From NCBI GenBank assembly GCA_023055355.1, contig JALJCS010000004.1, positions 21,829,744-21,893,743 of the forward strand: a stretch of 64,000 nt of DNA, in the 5' to 3' direction. Within the stretch, counting starts at the first letter, position 1, and each line of letters begins with the position of its first letter. Below the pieces are notes generated by a model that was given only the letters and a program-made list of their open reading frames with translations, was not told the origin of the DNA and made no database searches. This document shows, in pieces, positions 39,297 through 64,000 of the stretch. The translations under genes were made by a program, and so were the position numbers. Origin of the DNA: Agelaius tricolor (taxonomy: Eukaryota > Chordata > Aves > Passeriformes > Icteridae).

Positions 39297-39373
39297 TAGA
39301 ATCATAGAATAATTTGGGTTGGAAGGGACCTTTAAAGGCCCTTTAATCCAACCTCTCTGCAATGAGTAGGCAC
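39297..39373 (-). mobile_element. CR1 3'-terminal fragment, minus strand
   Basis: The plus strand reads ATAGAATCATAGAATAATTT followed by GGGTTGGAAGGGACCTTTAA, the complement of the CR1 3' end including its terminal repeat. Only about 77 bp remain. Confidence 0.92.
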
Positions 39374-39441
39374 AAGTAATGGGCAGAGAAAAACATAAAG
39401 TAGAAGTTCCAAATAGAATTCTAATATCCTAGTCAAAATAA

Positions 39442-39485
39442 ACAGCAAATACAAAGTCATACTTTTATGACTTTGTATTTGCTGT
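39442..39485. repeat. Perfect 20-bp inverted repeat with 4-base loop
   Basis: Positions 39442-39461 (ACAGCAAATACAAAGTCATA) and 39466-39485 are exact reverse complements with a CTTT loop. Imperfect complementarity continues outward (AGTCAAAATAA at 39431-39441 against TTATTTCGACT near 39491-39501), interrupted by a 5-base bulge. It lies about 70 bp from the CR1 fragment at 39297. It could be a template-switch inversion or an intronic RNA hairpin. Confidence 0.85.
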
Positions 39486-39521
39486 ATTATTTATTTCGAC
39501 TTGTTCTAGTTTTCAGATTTC

Positions 39522-39600
39522 TTTTTTTTTTTTTTTTTTTTGTAGGGGTTTCTTTGATTGCTTTTGCTTGTTGGTTTATTGTTTTGTTTGTGTTTTATTC
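39522..39600. repeat. Poly-T and T/G-rich low complexity
   Basis: A run of 20 T at 39522-39541 is followed by T-rich sequence with TTGTTTTG units. Confidence 0.85.
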
Positions 39601-42600
39601 TTGTTTTTCTTAAAGGTATTTACAAGCATCAAGTCTCCACTGAAAGATATGGAGACCTGCTCTTGAGATCAGAGCAAGGTATTTAATTGCCAGGAGCTGT
39701 AGAGCATGTGCTGTTCCCTGTTAACTCTTTGTGCAATGACATGCAGAGGAGAATTGAGGAGGAAGTTGTAAGATCATCACTGAGCTGTGTGAAGCTGTGA
39801 GGCAATTCCTGTTTGTGGCAGGGCACTGGAGGCACGGCTGCAGCAGTGGTCAGAATGTTACTATGAGCTGGGAAAGCAGTTCACTTGCTATTTTTACTGT
39901 ATAGATCATACCCATTTGCTTCATGTTTGTTTGCCTGAGGAAAAATTGATTCTAAATGCTAGATTTTCATTTGGATGATTCAAAACGGTGGATTTTCTGT
40001 TCCTCTTATTTTATATAAAATGTCTTTATTTTTTGAATTTAAGCAATGATTGTTCAATAAATATTCAGTGATGGATTATCTAAATTCATCAAAGTGCTAA
40101 ACACAAAGAGCTTTCTTACCTTCTAATTTTTTGTAATAAAGAATATCAATATCATGTTCCTGTAGGCTGATTTTTTAGAATGTGCACTCTCTCATTTGAA
40201 GTGTCTTTGGTAGCATTAGGTGTGGTAAACATAAAGAGGAACTGGAATTTCCTGGAAGGAAAGATCAAAGAGTGTAAGGATTGTGCAAAATAGAGATCCA
40301 TTGTGTTACTGAGTTTCCTAAGGAATTTCAAAGAAAATTTCAAGCCCTGCTACTTTAAAATATTTAAGATTTATGAAACTTATTGGTCAGCTTACCTTTG
40401 AGCTAATGAACATAAAAGGAGCAGTAATTAATTAGCTTTTTTATCTCTAGAAAAATTTAAAATTAAACTTAATAATGAAATTAATACACAGATGTCTTTG
40501 AAAGCATGAAAAAATGAAAGCAGAGTGAAGAAATGAGGCTTAATCATTCTGTTTCATTGCATAATTTGCTCAATCCCTTTGCCTTGAAGATGTTGTTCCT
40601 CTTGTTCTACTGGTTCCATTTCATACCTTTGCTGAACAGTGCTCTGATGTAATTTCCCATGACTGCACAATTGATACTGAGAACAAACCTACTTTTTCTG
40701 GCTTGCCTTTGGGAATATGGTAAACCTTTCAAAGGCTCCTGCTGCAAGTAGGTTAAAGGGATACAGCAATTTGGACACAGTAGCTGCTTATCCTTGGTAG
40801 ATCCATGTGTATCTTGGGATGCTACACATCCACGTGTATCTTGAATGCTGAACCTTCACACCCGTCCCAGCTGCTGGTTAGGTGCTGGTAAAAAGCTTTA
40901 TGCCTTTGCTCTGCCTCTTTCAAGTGTGCTTTCACTGTGCTACTACTGAGTCTGGTGCCTGCTGACAGTTTTTCTGGTTTTTACTGCCCTGCACAGAGGA
41001 CATGCTAGTGAGCAGTGTAATCTAGGCACACATCTTCCCTTTGCAAATCTGCCTCCCTCATACCTTCTCCTGAGAGCACGTGATGTATGCCTGTGGCACT
41101 ACCATGATATATACCTGTGTTTCAGACCTTTGGTGGTCTGTGTGATGGGCAGTGCTGCCATTTTGCAATGTTTAACACACTGAAACAAAACAAAAAGAAA
41201 AAAAAAAGAGATTACCAAAAATATGTAAGCTTGTGCAAAGGGAAACACAAGAAAGGGTGACCCTGGCTTACTCATGCTACATATACATTGAATTTTATTG
41301 AGACTAGGACAAGATAATTTGTGCACTGATTTCTATATTTGACCTTCAGATTTGGGTATGAATGTGAGCTCCACAGATTAACAGGAAGAGCCTTTTTGTG
41401 ATGTGCGAATAGCAGCTTGCATTGTAGGCTGAGATGCTAGCCTGAGACTGCAAAGTGCTGTGTGGTGCATACTTCTTTTTCTTTTCTCCTCCGCCTAGCT
41501 GTTAACTCATTCAGACTCCATCAAATGTAAAGTTGGACCCTTGCAGAGTTAGGCTGTGACTCTTTTTTTATTTAAAAAGCTGGTGAGACTTTCAGAGTGG
41601 GATCCAAGATTTCTAGTAAATAACTTTAAAATATGACATTTTGCAGGAGGGATCCCCTAAAATAATCTTTTCAGCTAGTATTTTAAAACCTGAAATGTGT
41701 ATTTAGCTATACTACTTACTGATTTAGAAGGGCTTAATGAATTTCTCCATCAACATTCTTCTCACACATGCATTTCTAGAAACCATGAAAAATTTGTCAT
41801 GGTAACTTGAATGTCTGTATTCTAGTTAGCTAATTCTGCTAGCCCAGAAGCTGGTGCTACTGAGGCAATAGTAGTAAGTTGTTTTATGCTGATTCTACTG
41901 TCACTCTCACTGTTACATGCTTTAGTCATGGCACACTCTGAAGTGAATTAGTATTGAATGTTTGAATGTTATTTTTGCATTCCACCATGTTACCAGTAAA
42001 GCTGGTGTAGAGCCAGCCACAATAGGCCCTACCAAGACAAAGCTGAGTCAGTTGCTGGATGCATCCCATAGTAATCTTTTCCTCCTCTGATTTCTGTGAT
42101 GATTCTGCTTTCCCTTACCGTGCATAATAGTGTCTCACCACTGGAATCATCTGCCTGTCCAGGGTTGTAACAAAAATTACTGTCAGGGGGATAAAAATAT
42201 TGTCCGTATTTCCTTTATGTGGTCTTTAGGATATATTGGATTATGATTAATAGTCTGAATAAGACCTTGAACTACCTGTGAGGTTCTCTAAGAAGCCAGT
42301 ATAGGCAAGAAAGTTTCCAGTTTGCCTTTTATTAGCCCTTTTGTGATGCTTTTGGCAGGTGCAAGAGTAGGGTTTTTATTAACTTAGGGTGTATCTAGAA
42401 AAGAGCTAGTGTATTTCCCAAGTCATGTTTCTGAGGGCAGACATGCTCTGGCATTCACTGATGCTGCTCTTTACCTTTTCATTCTGAGTAAATGAATCCA
42501 GTCTTAACAAGAAAACAAATATATACCTTTCTTATTCAGATGTTTTCTGTGAATGTGCTAGCAATTGAGATGCTGCTATTGCCAGTTAAATTTCCTTTTA

Positions 42601-45600
42601 CATCCTTAATGCAGCTCCTTTCCGGAGGAGTTATGTTATACCTATGTTTTTGTACATTGCCAGGAAACAGTCATCTTATTAAGATGAAAAGTTAATAAGA
42701 AATTGCCCTCTGCAGAGGGGCTAATTGTTCAGGCTAGTCTGGAGCAAGACTGTCTTCCTGACTGAAATGCTGTTGTTAAGTGGATGGAATGGATGCATGA
42801 TTAGATTATCAAGCTGAATAATGCAGATGGTTTTCTTGCTGTGTTTTGGGTGTTCATTGCTAGAAGAGTACAATAAAATAGAGTTTGACAGTACCTAATG
42901 ACTCGCTGTAGCAAAATAGGCACCAAGATGCAAAGAGTATAATACAGGTATTTTTTCACACGATAGGAAATCAAGTGGTAAGGCAGAAAACTGTCAAAAC
43001 ATAATTCATTAAATTGAGACAATTTGTCATTAAACCTTGGATTACCAAGCACAAAAATTTATTAAATGGAAAAGATTGTCAGATGCTTGTCACAGGTTAT
43101 CGGAATAAAGTCTATTTATACATTTGGTGTAGAATTCAGACAGCAGATATTCTTCTGTGTTGTCTTGCAGCTGCAGTTAAACACAATGTTGATCTTCACA
43201 GTAAAACAAACTGGCTTTTGCAGTTTATGTTTTATTGTCTGGATTCATGAAGCCATTTCAGTAGAATGTGTTGTACTGATTGTAGATCGGATATAATTCT
43301 GTAATAAAGGGATTAATTTTGCAATTTAAAATTTGAAACCTGTAGTTTAAATGACCTTTAGATGTTTGCTTTTCCGTGGTATTGGCAGAAGAGTATTGTA
43401 CTAGGAAAGCTAAACTTTGTCCTTGGCACAGATTAATATCTCTATGTTCAGGAGAAAAGCTGAGTTGAATTCTGGTTTATGAAGTCCTGGCAGGACACTG
43501 TTGAAGTCTAATAGTTTATTGATAACTGTTTTGATTGCAGTATTTTATTTGCTGCATATCACATGGCACGTTTGCGATTGTTTTCCAAGCATATACAAAT
43601 CACTCCCCAAACAGGAAGATTGTCTTTCAAGAAAAGAAAACTGCATTTACACAATATGTCTCCCTCTTTTCTCTCTCTTGGTGGTGTTTTGAGGGGATGT
43701 GTGCACTTGCCTTAGCTTGGGTCTCATGTTTCCATGTAAAATTTTAAGTTCAACTAGAGTTTAGTGCCCAGTTTTATAGCAAATCATTCCTTCAGGAGTA
43801 GATCAAATATCACAACAATTTTAGTGCAATAATGGGAGTCATCATTGTCATCTCCTGGTATCACCCAAACAGAGAGTGGTGTGAAACAAGAGAGGGGTAT
43901 GACAGCTGTGACCTGATTGTGCAGCTGAGAGGTGGAGACGTGCCCCTGTTGTACAACTTTTTTTGGAATATTGAATATTGTAATTTTTCTTTTGGTGATT
44001 TGAGAAAGAAGCTGAAAAAATATGTGAATTTCTATCTTAATCTGTCAGAGGGTTTTTGGTAATTTTTTTTTCATGTGCACAATGTACTTAACTAATAATA
44101 ATTTTGCAGGATAAGAATCTTAATGTTTTAGCTTTCTGGTAATTTCAAAGGTCTCTGGCAGAACCCATAGTTCCAAGTGGTAGATGAGGGAGGGTGAAGT
44201 CAGCTGGGTAATATTCTAATAAAAAGAGAGAAGAGTTTGAAATGGCCACAAGGAGTCTAAAGTGCATGGAATTGCCACCTGCAGTAAGCAGGATCTGTTT
44301 TCTGTGTTTTCATGGCTGAGATTTTTTTGACAAATAAAAAATTTAGCTTAAGCATTCAGTGCATGGTTCTGAGGACTTCCCTTGATTCTGCCAGGAGGGA
44401 GGAGCTGTGCCTGTTTTTCCTCCTGATATAGGGTAACATTGAAATTTGAGTGGGACAGTGAGACAGGAATCCTGACAGTCACAGAGCCAGGGCTGACATC
44501 TGGTTTCCTGTGTTTTCATGGTAGGGAATGCACAATTCCATCCAAGGGCAAGCTGCCTACCTTCCTTCTGTTTCATTAGTCTGTCATGAACTGACTGGGT
44601 GTTTCCAGTGCCAATATAAAAAGAATAAAAATTATATCCATCCCCTTTTTCTTTCCTTGGTGCTAGCTCAGCATCAGCTGTTGGAAGGCAGAGGAGACTT
44701 TCCCAATTTTCAAATGCTTTTTTGTTCCCTTCATATTTTTTTAGGGAAAGGATGCCTATAATCTCTACAGCTGCTCAGTATATGAAGAGCTTTTGGAATT
44801 GTGAAGTTTTGCATAATTTTCAAGGGTGATGTTGAGGAACAAGGTAGATGTTTGACATAGATTTTTGTGCAGGTATATTTTAAGTCTTCATTTGAATGAT
44901 CTGTAAAAAATTTCACCCAATATGATGGTTCAAGTTGACTGGTCCTAACTGTTTTAGGGACTCAGTGAAACAGGGATGAAACTGCACCTTAAAACTTTTT
45001 GAGGAAAGCTGTGCTTAAAACTTTGTAATGTGTTCTGGCTTGTGATAAAGTGAGTATTATTACATATGACAGCATATATACATTTTAAAATAACAGTTTT
45101 TGAATGCTGTCAAATAGATCAAAGTCCTTCATTAAATCCATTTGATGAAAAGAGATTGTTCTAGATAGGTAGCTCTCTTTTTTAGTATTTTTATTTTAGT
45201 AACAATGTTTGTGGGAAATTATGGTGCTCAGTGGTGCTATGTTGCCATTACAATCAAAGCATGTTTTTTCCAAGTTTGTTTTGTAAAGCCTGTAATGCAG
45301 TAGAATTAACCAGCATCAGAATCTGCATATTTTCAATCTCTCTTCTAAAAAGCTTTAAATCAAGATTGACTGCCTTGTTTGAAGACATGCTGTAGAAAAA
45401 AAATGCAATTATTTCATTTTACAAAAGATAAGGCTGGGAAGTATGAGACATTAATTGGATAAAATTGTATTTGTTCCAGATTATGCAGATAGCTAAATCA
45501 TCTAATGGCCTCCTCTAATGTTAGAATGAATCCCTTAGTGTCTTTTCTTGACATCTTTTTTGTATTTATATACAAAGTGTGTACCTGTATGTATATGTAT

Positions 45601-45938
45601 AGACACATATGCACAAAAAATATGGGGTGTGTATGTGTGAGATGTAGCAAAGACTCAGTATAAGCTAGAAAAGGAAATACCTTTGATGAGCTAAATGCAT
45701 GATGATGGTCAGCATTTTTAATCTATTGGCCATTGCTATGAGAGATTCTTTATTAAATATTTCAAGACTAGTATCTTCAGCCATGTATGAGTATGCACTG
45801 CAGAGGTTCAGTGGAGTCAGTTTTAAATAGGTAGTAATGTCTGGAATTACTGGAACACCTTTCAGCCATCCTGCAGAATTGTGCCTTTCAGTAGGTTGGT
45901 GCTTTCTGACAGCTGTGCACTGTTGTCCACTTGTGCTG
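39601..45938. other. Unique AT-rich intron sequence
   Basis: About 6.3 kb contain no recognised gene, RNA gene or mobile element. Open frames are short and dissimilar to anything I know. Confidence 0.55.
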
Positions 45939-46004
45939 CTCTCCTGCCATGACTATAACCCAATACAGATATTTGTGTATTGGGTTATAGGCATGGCAGG
46001 AGAG
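45939..46004. repeat. Near-perfect 29-bp inverted repeat hairpin
   Basis: The arm at 45939-45967 (CTCTCCTGCCATGACTATAA continuing to CAATACA) pairs with 45976-46004 over 29 bp with one mismatch, leaving an 8-base loop (GATATTTG). The 66-nt stem-loop is about the size of a microRNA precursor stem, but the almost perfect arms are also what a small template-switch inversion leaves. It lies in sense orientation within the FRMD3 intron. Confidence 0.85.
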
Positions 46005-46456
46005 TTTATATTTCTGTTTCTGTTTGCTGTTGAGAGAAGATGATGAAGACAAAGCTTCAGAGGATTGGCTGCTGGGTACCTCGATGTGTGAGAACCACCT
46101 GCATGGCCTGAGGCTGGCTACCCACTGCATGGTGAAGAGGAAGATAGGCGGAACTGGGAAGGGTTAGAGAAGACTAGGTGGTGAGATTGGGCAGCATAAG
46201 AGCAGAGTGTCATTCCTGCACTAAAATAAAGTTTAAATGCCTTGTATGAAAGGGAATCTTTCATCTTTTCTAGAAAAATATATCGTGGTTTACTGGTTCT
46301 TGTGTCTCTGATATGGTTTTGCTTAACTCTGGTGCATTCTCAGTTGAGTTTTCAGTGAGGTCTGTTCTTCAAGGCTCTTCAGAGAACACCTGGACATGGG
46401 TGGGTTTGGGTTAATGGCAGCTGAAGCACTTGATGGTGAAATCTTCAGAGATTTGC
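46005..46456. other. Unique intron sequence, nothing recognised
   Basis: About 450 bp are somewhat less AT-rich than their neighbours, with no recognised feature. Confidence 0.5.
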
Positions 46457-46588
46457 AGAATCACAGAAAATTCTGAGTTAGAAGGCACCCACAAGGATCA
46501 TCAATTCCAGCTCTTAAGTTAATGGCTCATAGGAGGATGAACCCACAACCTTCACATTACCAGGCTCTAACCAACTGAGCTAACCCCA
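46457..46588 (-). mobile_element. tRNA-Ile-derived SINE with CR1 tail (TguSINE1-like), minus strand
   Basis: On the minus strand the element starts GGGTTAGCTCAGTTGGTTAG, which matches the 5' half of vertebrate tRNA-Ile including a perfect A box (TAGCTCAGTTGG). It continues through a shortened anticodon region to GTGGGTTCATCC, a B box missing one G relative to GGTTCGATCC. The tRNA part ends at GAGCCA and is followed by a CR1-type 3' tail (GATCCTTGTGGGTGCC, ending TGTGATTCT). The tail would let CR1 reverse transcriptase mobilise it in trans. From memory this is the layout of TguSINE1 of passerines. The B-box deletion and scattered changes mark it as an old inactive copy. It is not a functional tRNA gene. 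Confidence 0.85.
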
Positions 46589-48618
46589 GTGGTCTTCCCC
46601 TGCTTTCCTTCTGCTTGTTGATTTCCTTGTACTTAGGGAACATGGCTAAGGATGATTGCTGCATCCCACAAGGAAGGGTGCAAGGCCACTGAAGTGTCTG
46701 ATTGCTCTCTCACCAATTTCCATGCTGGCTTGTTTCTTGCTTTATTTTTCAAAAGTTCTTTTTGCACCGATGTGTCAGGCAGAGAGAGAAATCTGAAAAG
46801 TTGTCCTGTGCTGCAAGACAAGATACCTTTTATTCTTTGGTGTCATCTGCTCATTTATATAACTTCTCCAGTTTTGAAAAAGAGGTTCATTATAAAATAA
46901 TTTCATCCTGAGGTTTTGCAGTCAGCTTTGGCAGAGCAGTTACAAAGCTGTCAGAGTTTTGCTTCTTAGAATCTGCATATCAGCTTTGCAGTGCACCTAG
47001 CTCTTTCCTAAGACATTTTTTAAGAAGTTTTTTTTCTTTCACATAAGCCTGTAGTACCCATAGATGACCTGGGTGAGGAGAATGTAGCCTTAGTTTGCTC
47101 CCAAATTACAAGAGGTTTAGTACAGGTTTTCTACTCTCAGAGGACAATAAGAAATCTTACTTTACTTTTTATTTTGCAATAATATTGAAAGCCATTCACT
47201 CCTTTTTCAAGTTCCTTGGTTGTCTTCCTGATTTTTTCTATTGCTCTTCTTCAATTCTAAATGTGACATGAATTTAAAGAGAGACCATTCTGATGAAACA
47301 ATGACCTAGGAACCAGCTGTACTCTCTGTTTATGAAAGTTACTGTATGTTATATGTTTTGCCAGGTCTCCTTCCACTCTGTAATCACCTGTGTGAGAACA
47401 GGAGTTTATTTAAAAAGTTGTGGTTTGATGTTTAAATACCTGTTAACAAGGCACATTCCCTAAAAAATTTGCTTAGGAGAACTGTGGTTATTTGTATACA
47501 GGAAGTAGGTTCCATTATATGTTTTTTTATCTGCCACTACACATAGTAAAATGAATATAGGCAATCCTATTAAGCATCATCTTCTGTTTTTTTGGTTTTG
47601 TTTTATTGGGTTTTATATTCAGTTGCAACAGGCAATGTGGGTGGTTAAGGGAAATTGATAAGGGAAATTGTGTGCATAAACATCCTCTGCATCCACTGAT
47701 TTTTCAAGGCTTTCCCCAAATGCCAGCCACCGGGGAGAAAACTTCCAATATATAAACACATAATCCCTAGTCCTTTTTCCCCCTCCTCGTCTTTTTTTCA
47801 TTCAGTTTCAGCCAAGAGCTAAAATTTTATAAATATCAAAGATAGCAAATTTTGTCCTTAATAGATAGGAAAGAATAGACAGAACAGTATATTTGTAAGG
47901 TCAGGAAAACTGAGTTACATACATTTGGTATGTCATTCAGGGCTTTGCTTTCCTTTTACTAGATGGGAAGACACATTTGCAGCATCCTAGGATTTATTTT
48001 GGGGGAGGCCATCTTAAAAGATTCAAGAGTAACTACTGCTAAGAAGAAAAAAAGTATGCTGAGTTCCCAACTTAGTCAAAAAGGATGCATTTTAATCGTG
48101 TGTCAGTATGTTCCCCAACTAAAAAATGTGGAAAACAGACCAATTACTGAAACAGCAAAAAGTGAGGTCAGCTTGCCTTTGATCTCTGCTGAGTGTGTGG
48201 GAACAGGAAGTCTGAGCACATGATGGAAAGATGAAGCTGAATCTGACACAGTAAGGGAGAAAGTAAAGTCTAGTAAAGGTGAAACAATTATAGGGTCTGT
48301 AAAATGCATTGCTTTATTATCTTCTTTTTTGCAGCTGTGGTTAATGGAATAAGTCTGTAGAGCCCTCTATTTGAATTTCTATTGTGTGTTAGGTTTTTGT
48401 GATGATAGTTAAAAGAAATTCAGAAAGACTTGTTGTTTTCAATCTGTATTCTTATAAGTACTTCTTTAAAGAGTGGAAAAAAAAGACAATAGTTGTAATT
48501 TTGTGAGGTGATGATTATAAATGCAAGGGTAACTCTGGCTATGCTATGAAATGGAGGTTTTATTTTAGGTAGTGCTAATGAGGCAGTTTGTATGTCTTTC
48601 AAGGACTGAATGACCTCC
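46589..48618. other. Unique intron sequence, nothing recognised
   Basis: About 2 kb of AT-rich intron contain no recognisable feature. Confidence 0.55.
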
Positions 48619-48649
<31 letters not shown>

Positions 48650-48655
48650 AAAAAA
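48619..48655. repeat. (AAAG)n microsatellite
   Basis: About eight near-perfect AAAG tetranucleotides are followed by an A run. The tract is probably length-polymorphic. Confidence 0.95.
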
Positions 48656-63548
<14,893 letters not shown>

Positions 63549-64000
63549 CTAGGGCAGAGATCATCCCTCTGCACTTGGCACTGGTGAGGCCACAACTGGA
63601 ATCCTGTGTTTGTTCTGGGCCCCTCACTTTAAAAAGGACTTTGAGGTGCTGGAGAGTGTCCGGAGAAGACCAACAAGGCTTGTGAAAGGACTAGAAAACC
63701 TGTCTTATGAGGAATGGCTGAGGGATCTGGGTTTGTTTAGTCTGGAGGAGAGGAGGCTCAGGGGGAACTTCATCACTCTCCACAGCTCCCTGAAAGGAGG
63801 GTGTAGTGAGGTGGGCGCTGGTTTCCTCTACTGTGCCAGCAGTCAGAGGACTAGAGGAAATGGCCTTAAAATGAGACAGGGAAAATTCAGACTAGTTATT
63901 AAGAAATTTTTTTCACTGTTAGGGTGGTCAGGAAATAGGTTTCCCAGGGAGGTGATAGAGTCACCATCCTTGGCAGTCTGAAGAGAAGTCTGGATCTGTT
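63549..64000 (+). mobile_element. CR1 LINE, ORF2 C-terminus and 3' region, plus strand, cut by window end
   Basis: This begins with a degraded form of the CR1 segment CTCTGCACTTGGCACTGGTG and continues in an open frame (63610-63981) encoding the ORF2 C-terminus: FEVLESVRRRPTRLVKGLEN, LSYEEWLRDLGLFSLEERRL and PREVIESPSL. The last 120 codons are uninterrupted, so this copy is better preserved here than most others in the window. Sequence upstream of 63600 contains stops, so it is 5'-truncated or decayed and inactive. The 3' terminus lies beyond 64000. Confidence 0.92.

Noticed and set aside
46500..46590. Functional tRNA-Ile gene on the minus strand
   Set aside because: The anticodon stem is shortened, the B box lacks a base, and the sequence continues into a CR1 tail, so it is a SINE.

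Overview
This looks like vertebrate nuclear DNA, most likely from a bird and probably a songbird (passerine). The evidence is the repeat content: many decayed copies of CR1, the dominant avian non-LTR retrotransposon, and one SINE with a tRNA-Ile-like head joined to a CR1 tail (46457-46588, minus strand). From memory, that SINE architecture is the zebra finch TguSINE1 type. There are no bacterial-style genes or operons.

One host gene is supported. Exon 1 (coding 1110-1208) and exon 2 (58933-59037) are separated by an intron of about 57.7 kb. They encode 33 and 35 residues that join in phase 0 and read as the start of the FERM domain of FRMD3 (FERM domain-containing protein 3), plus strand. 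The rest of the gene lies beyond position 64000. Exon 1 sits in a CpG island (about 495-1770) that probably holds the promoter. An in-frame stop at 954-956 leaves ATG 1110 as the first usable in-frame start.

Layout: 1-489 is AT-rich upstream flank. 495-1770 is the CpG island with 5' UTR, exon 1 and donor. 1209-58932 is intron 1, mostly AT-rich unique sequence. Its recognisable contents are CR1 fragments (minus at 2176-2788, 17526-19392, 28974-29122, 30641-31765, 39297-39373; plus at 25976-27457, 30035-30640, 35686-35843), the SINE, microsatellites, T-rich tracts and several inverted or tandem repeats. 58933-59037 is exon 2. 59038-64000 is the start of intron 2, ending inside another plus-strand CR1 (63549 onward).

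Most open reading frames in the window are chance ORFs in intron or GC-rich shadows of the CpG island. The longer ones with recognisable protein similarity are CR1 ORF2 remnants, all broken. I found no convincing new gene system. The most unusual structures are two near-perfect short hairpins (39442-39485 and 45939-46004), the tail-to-tail CR1 pair at 30035-31765, a locally duplicated block at 25774-25914 and a duplicated GATA-type palindrome at 17482-17524.
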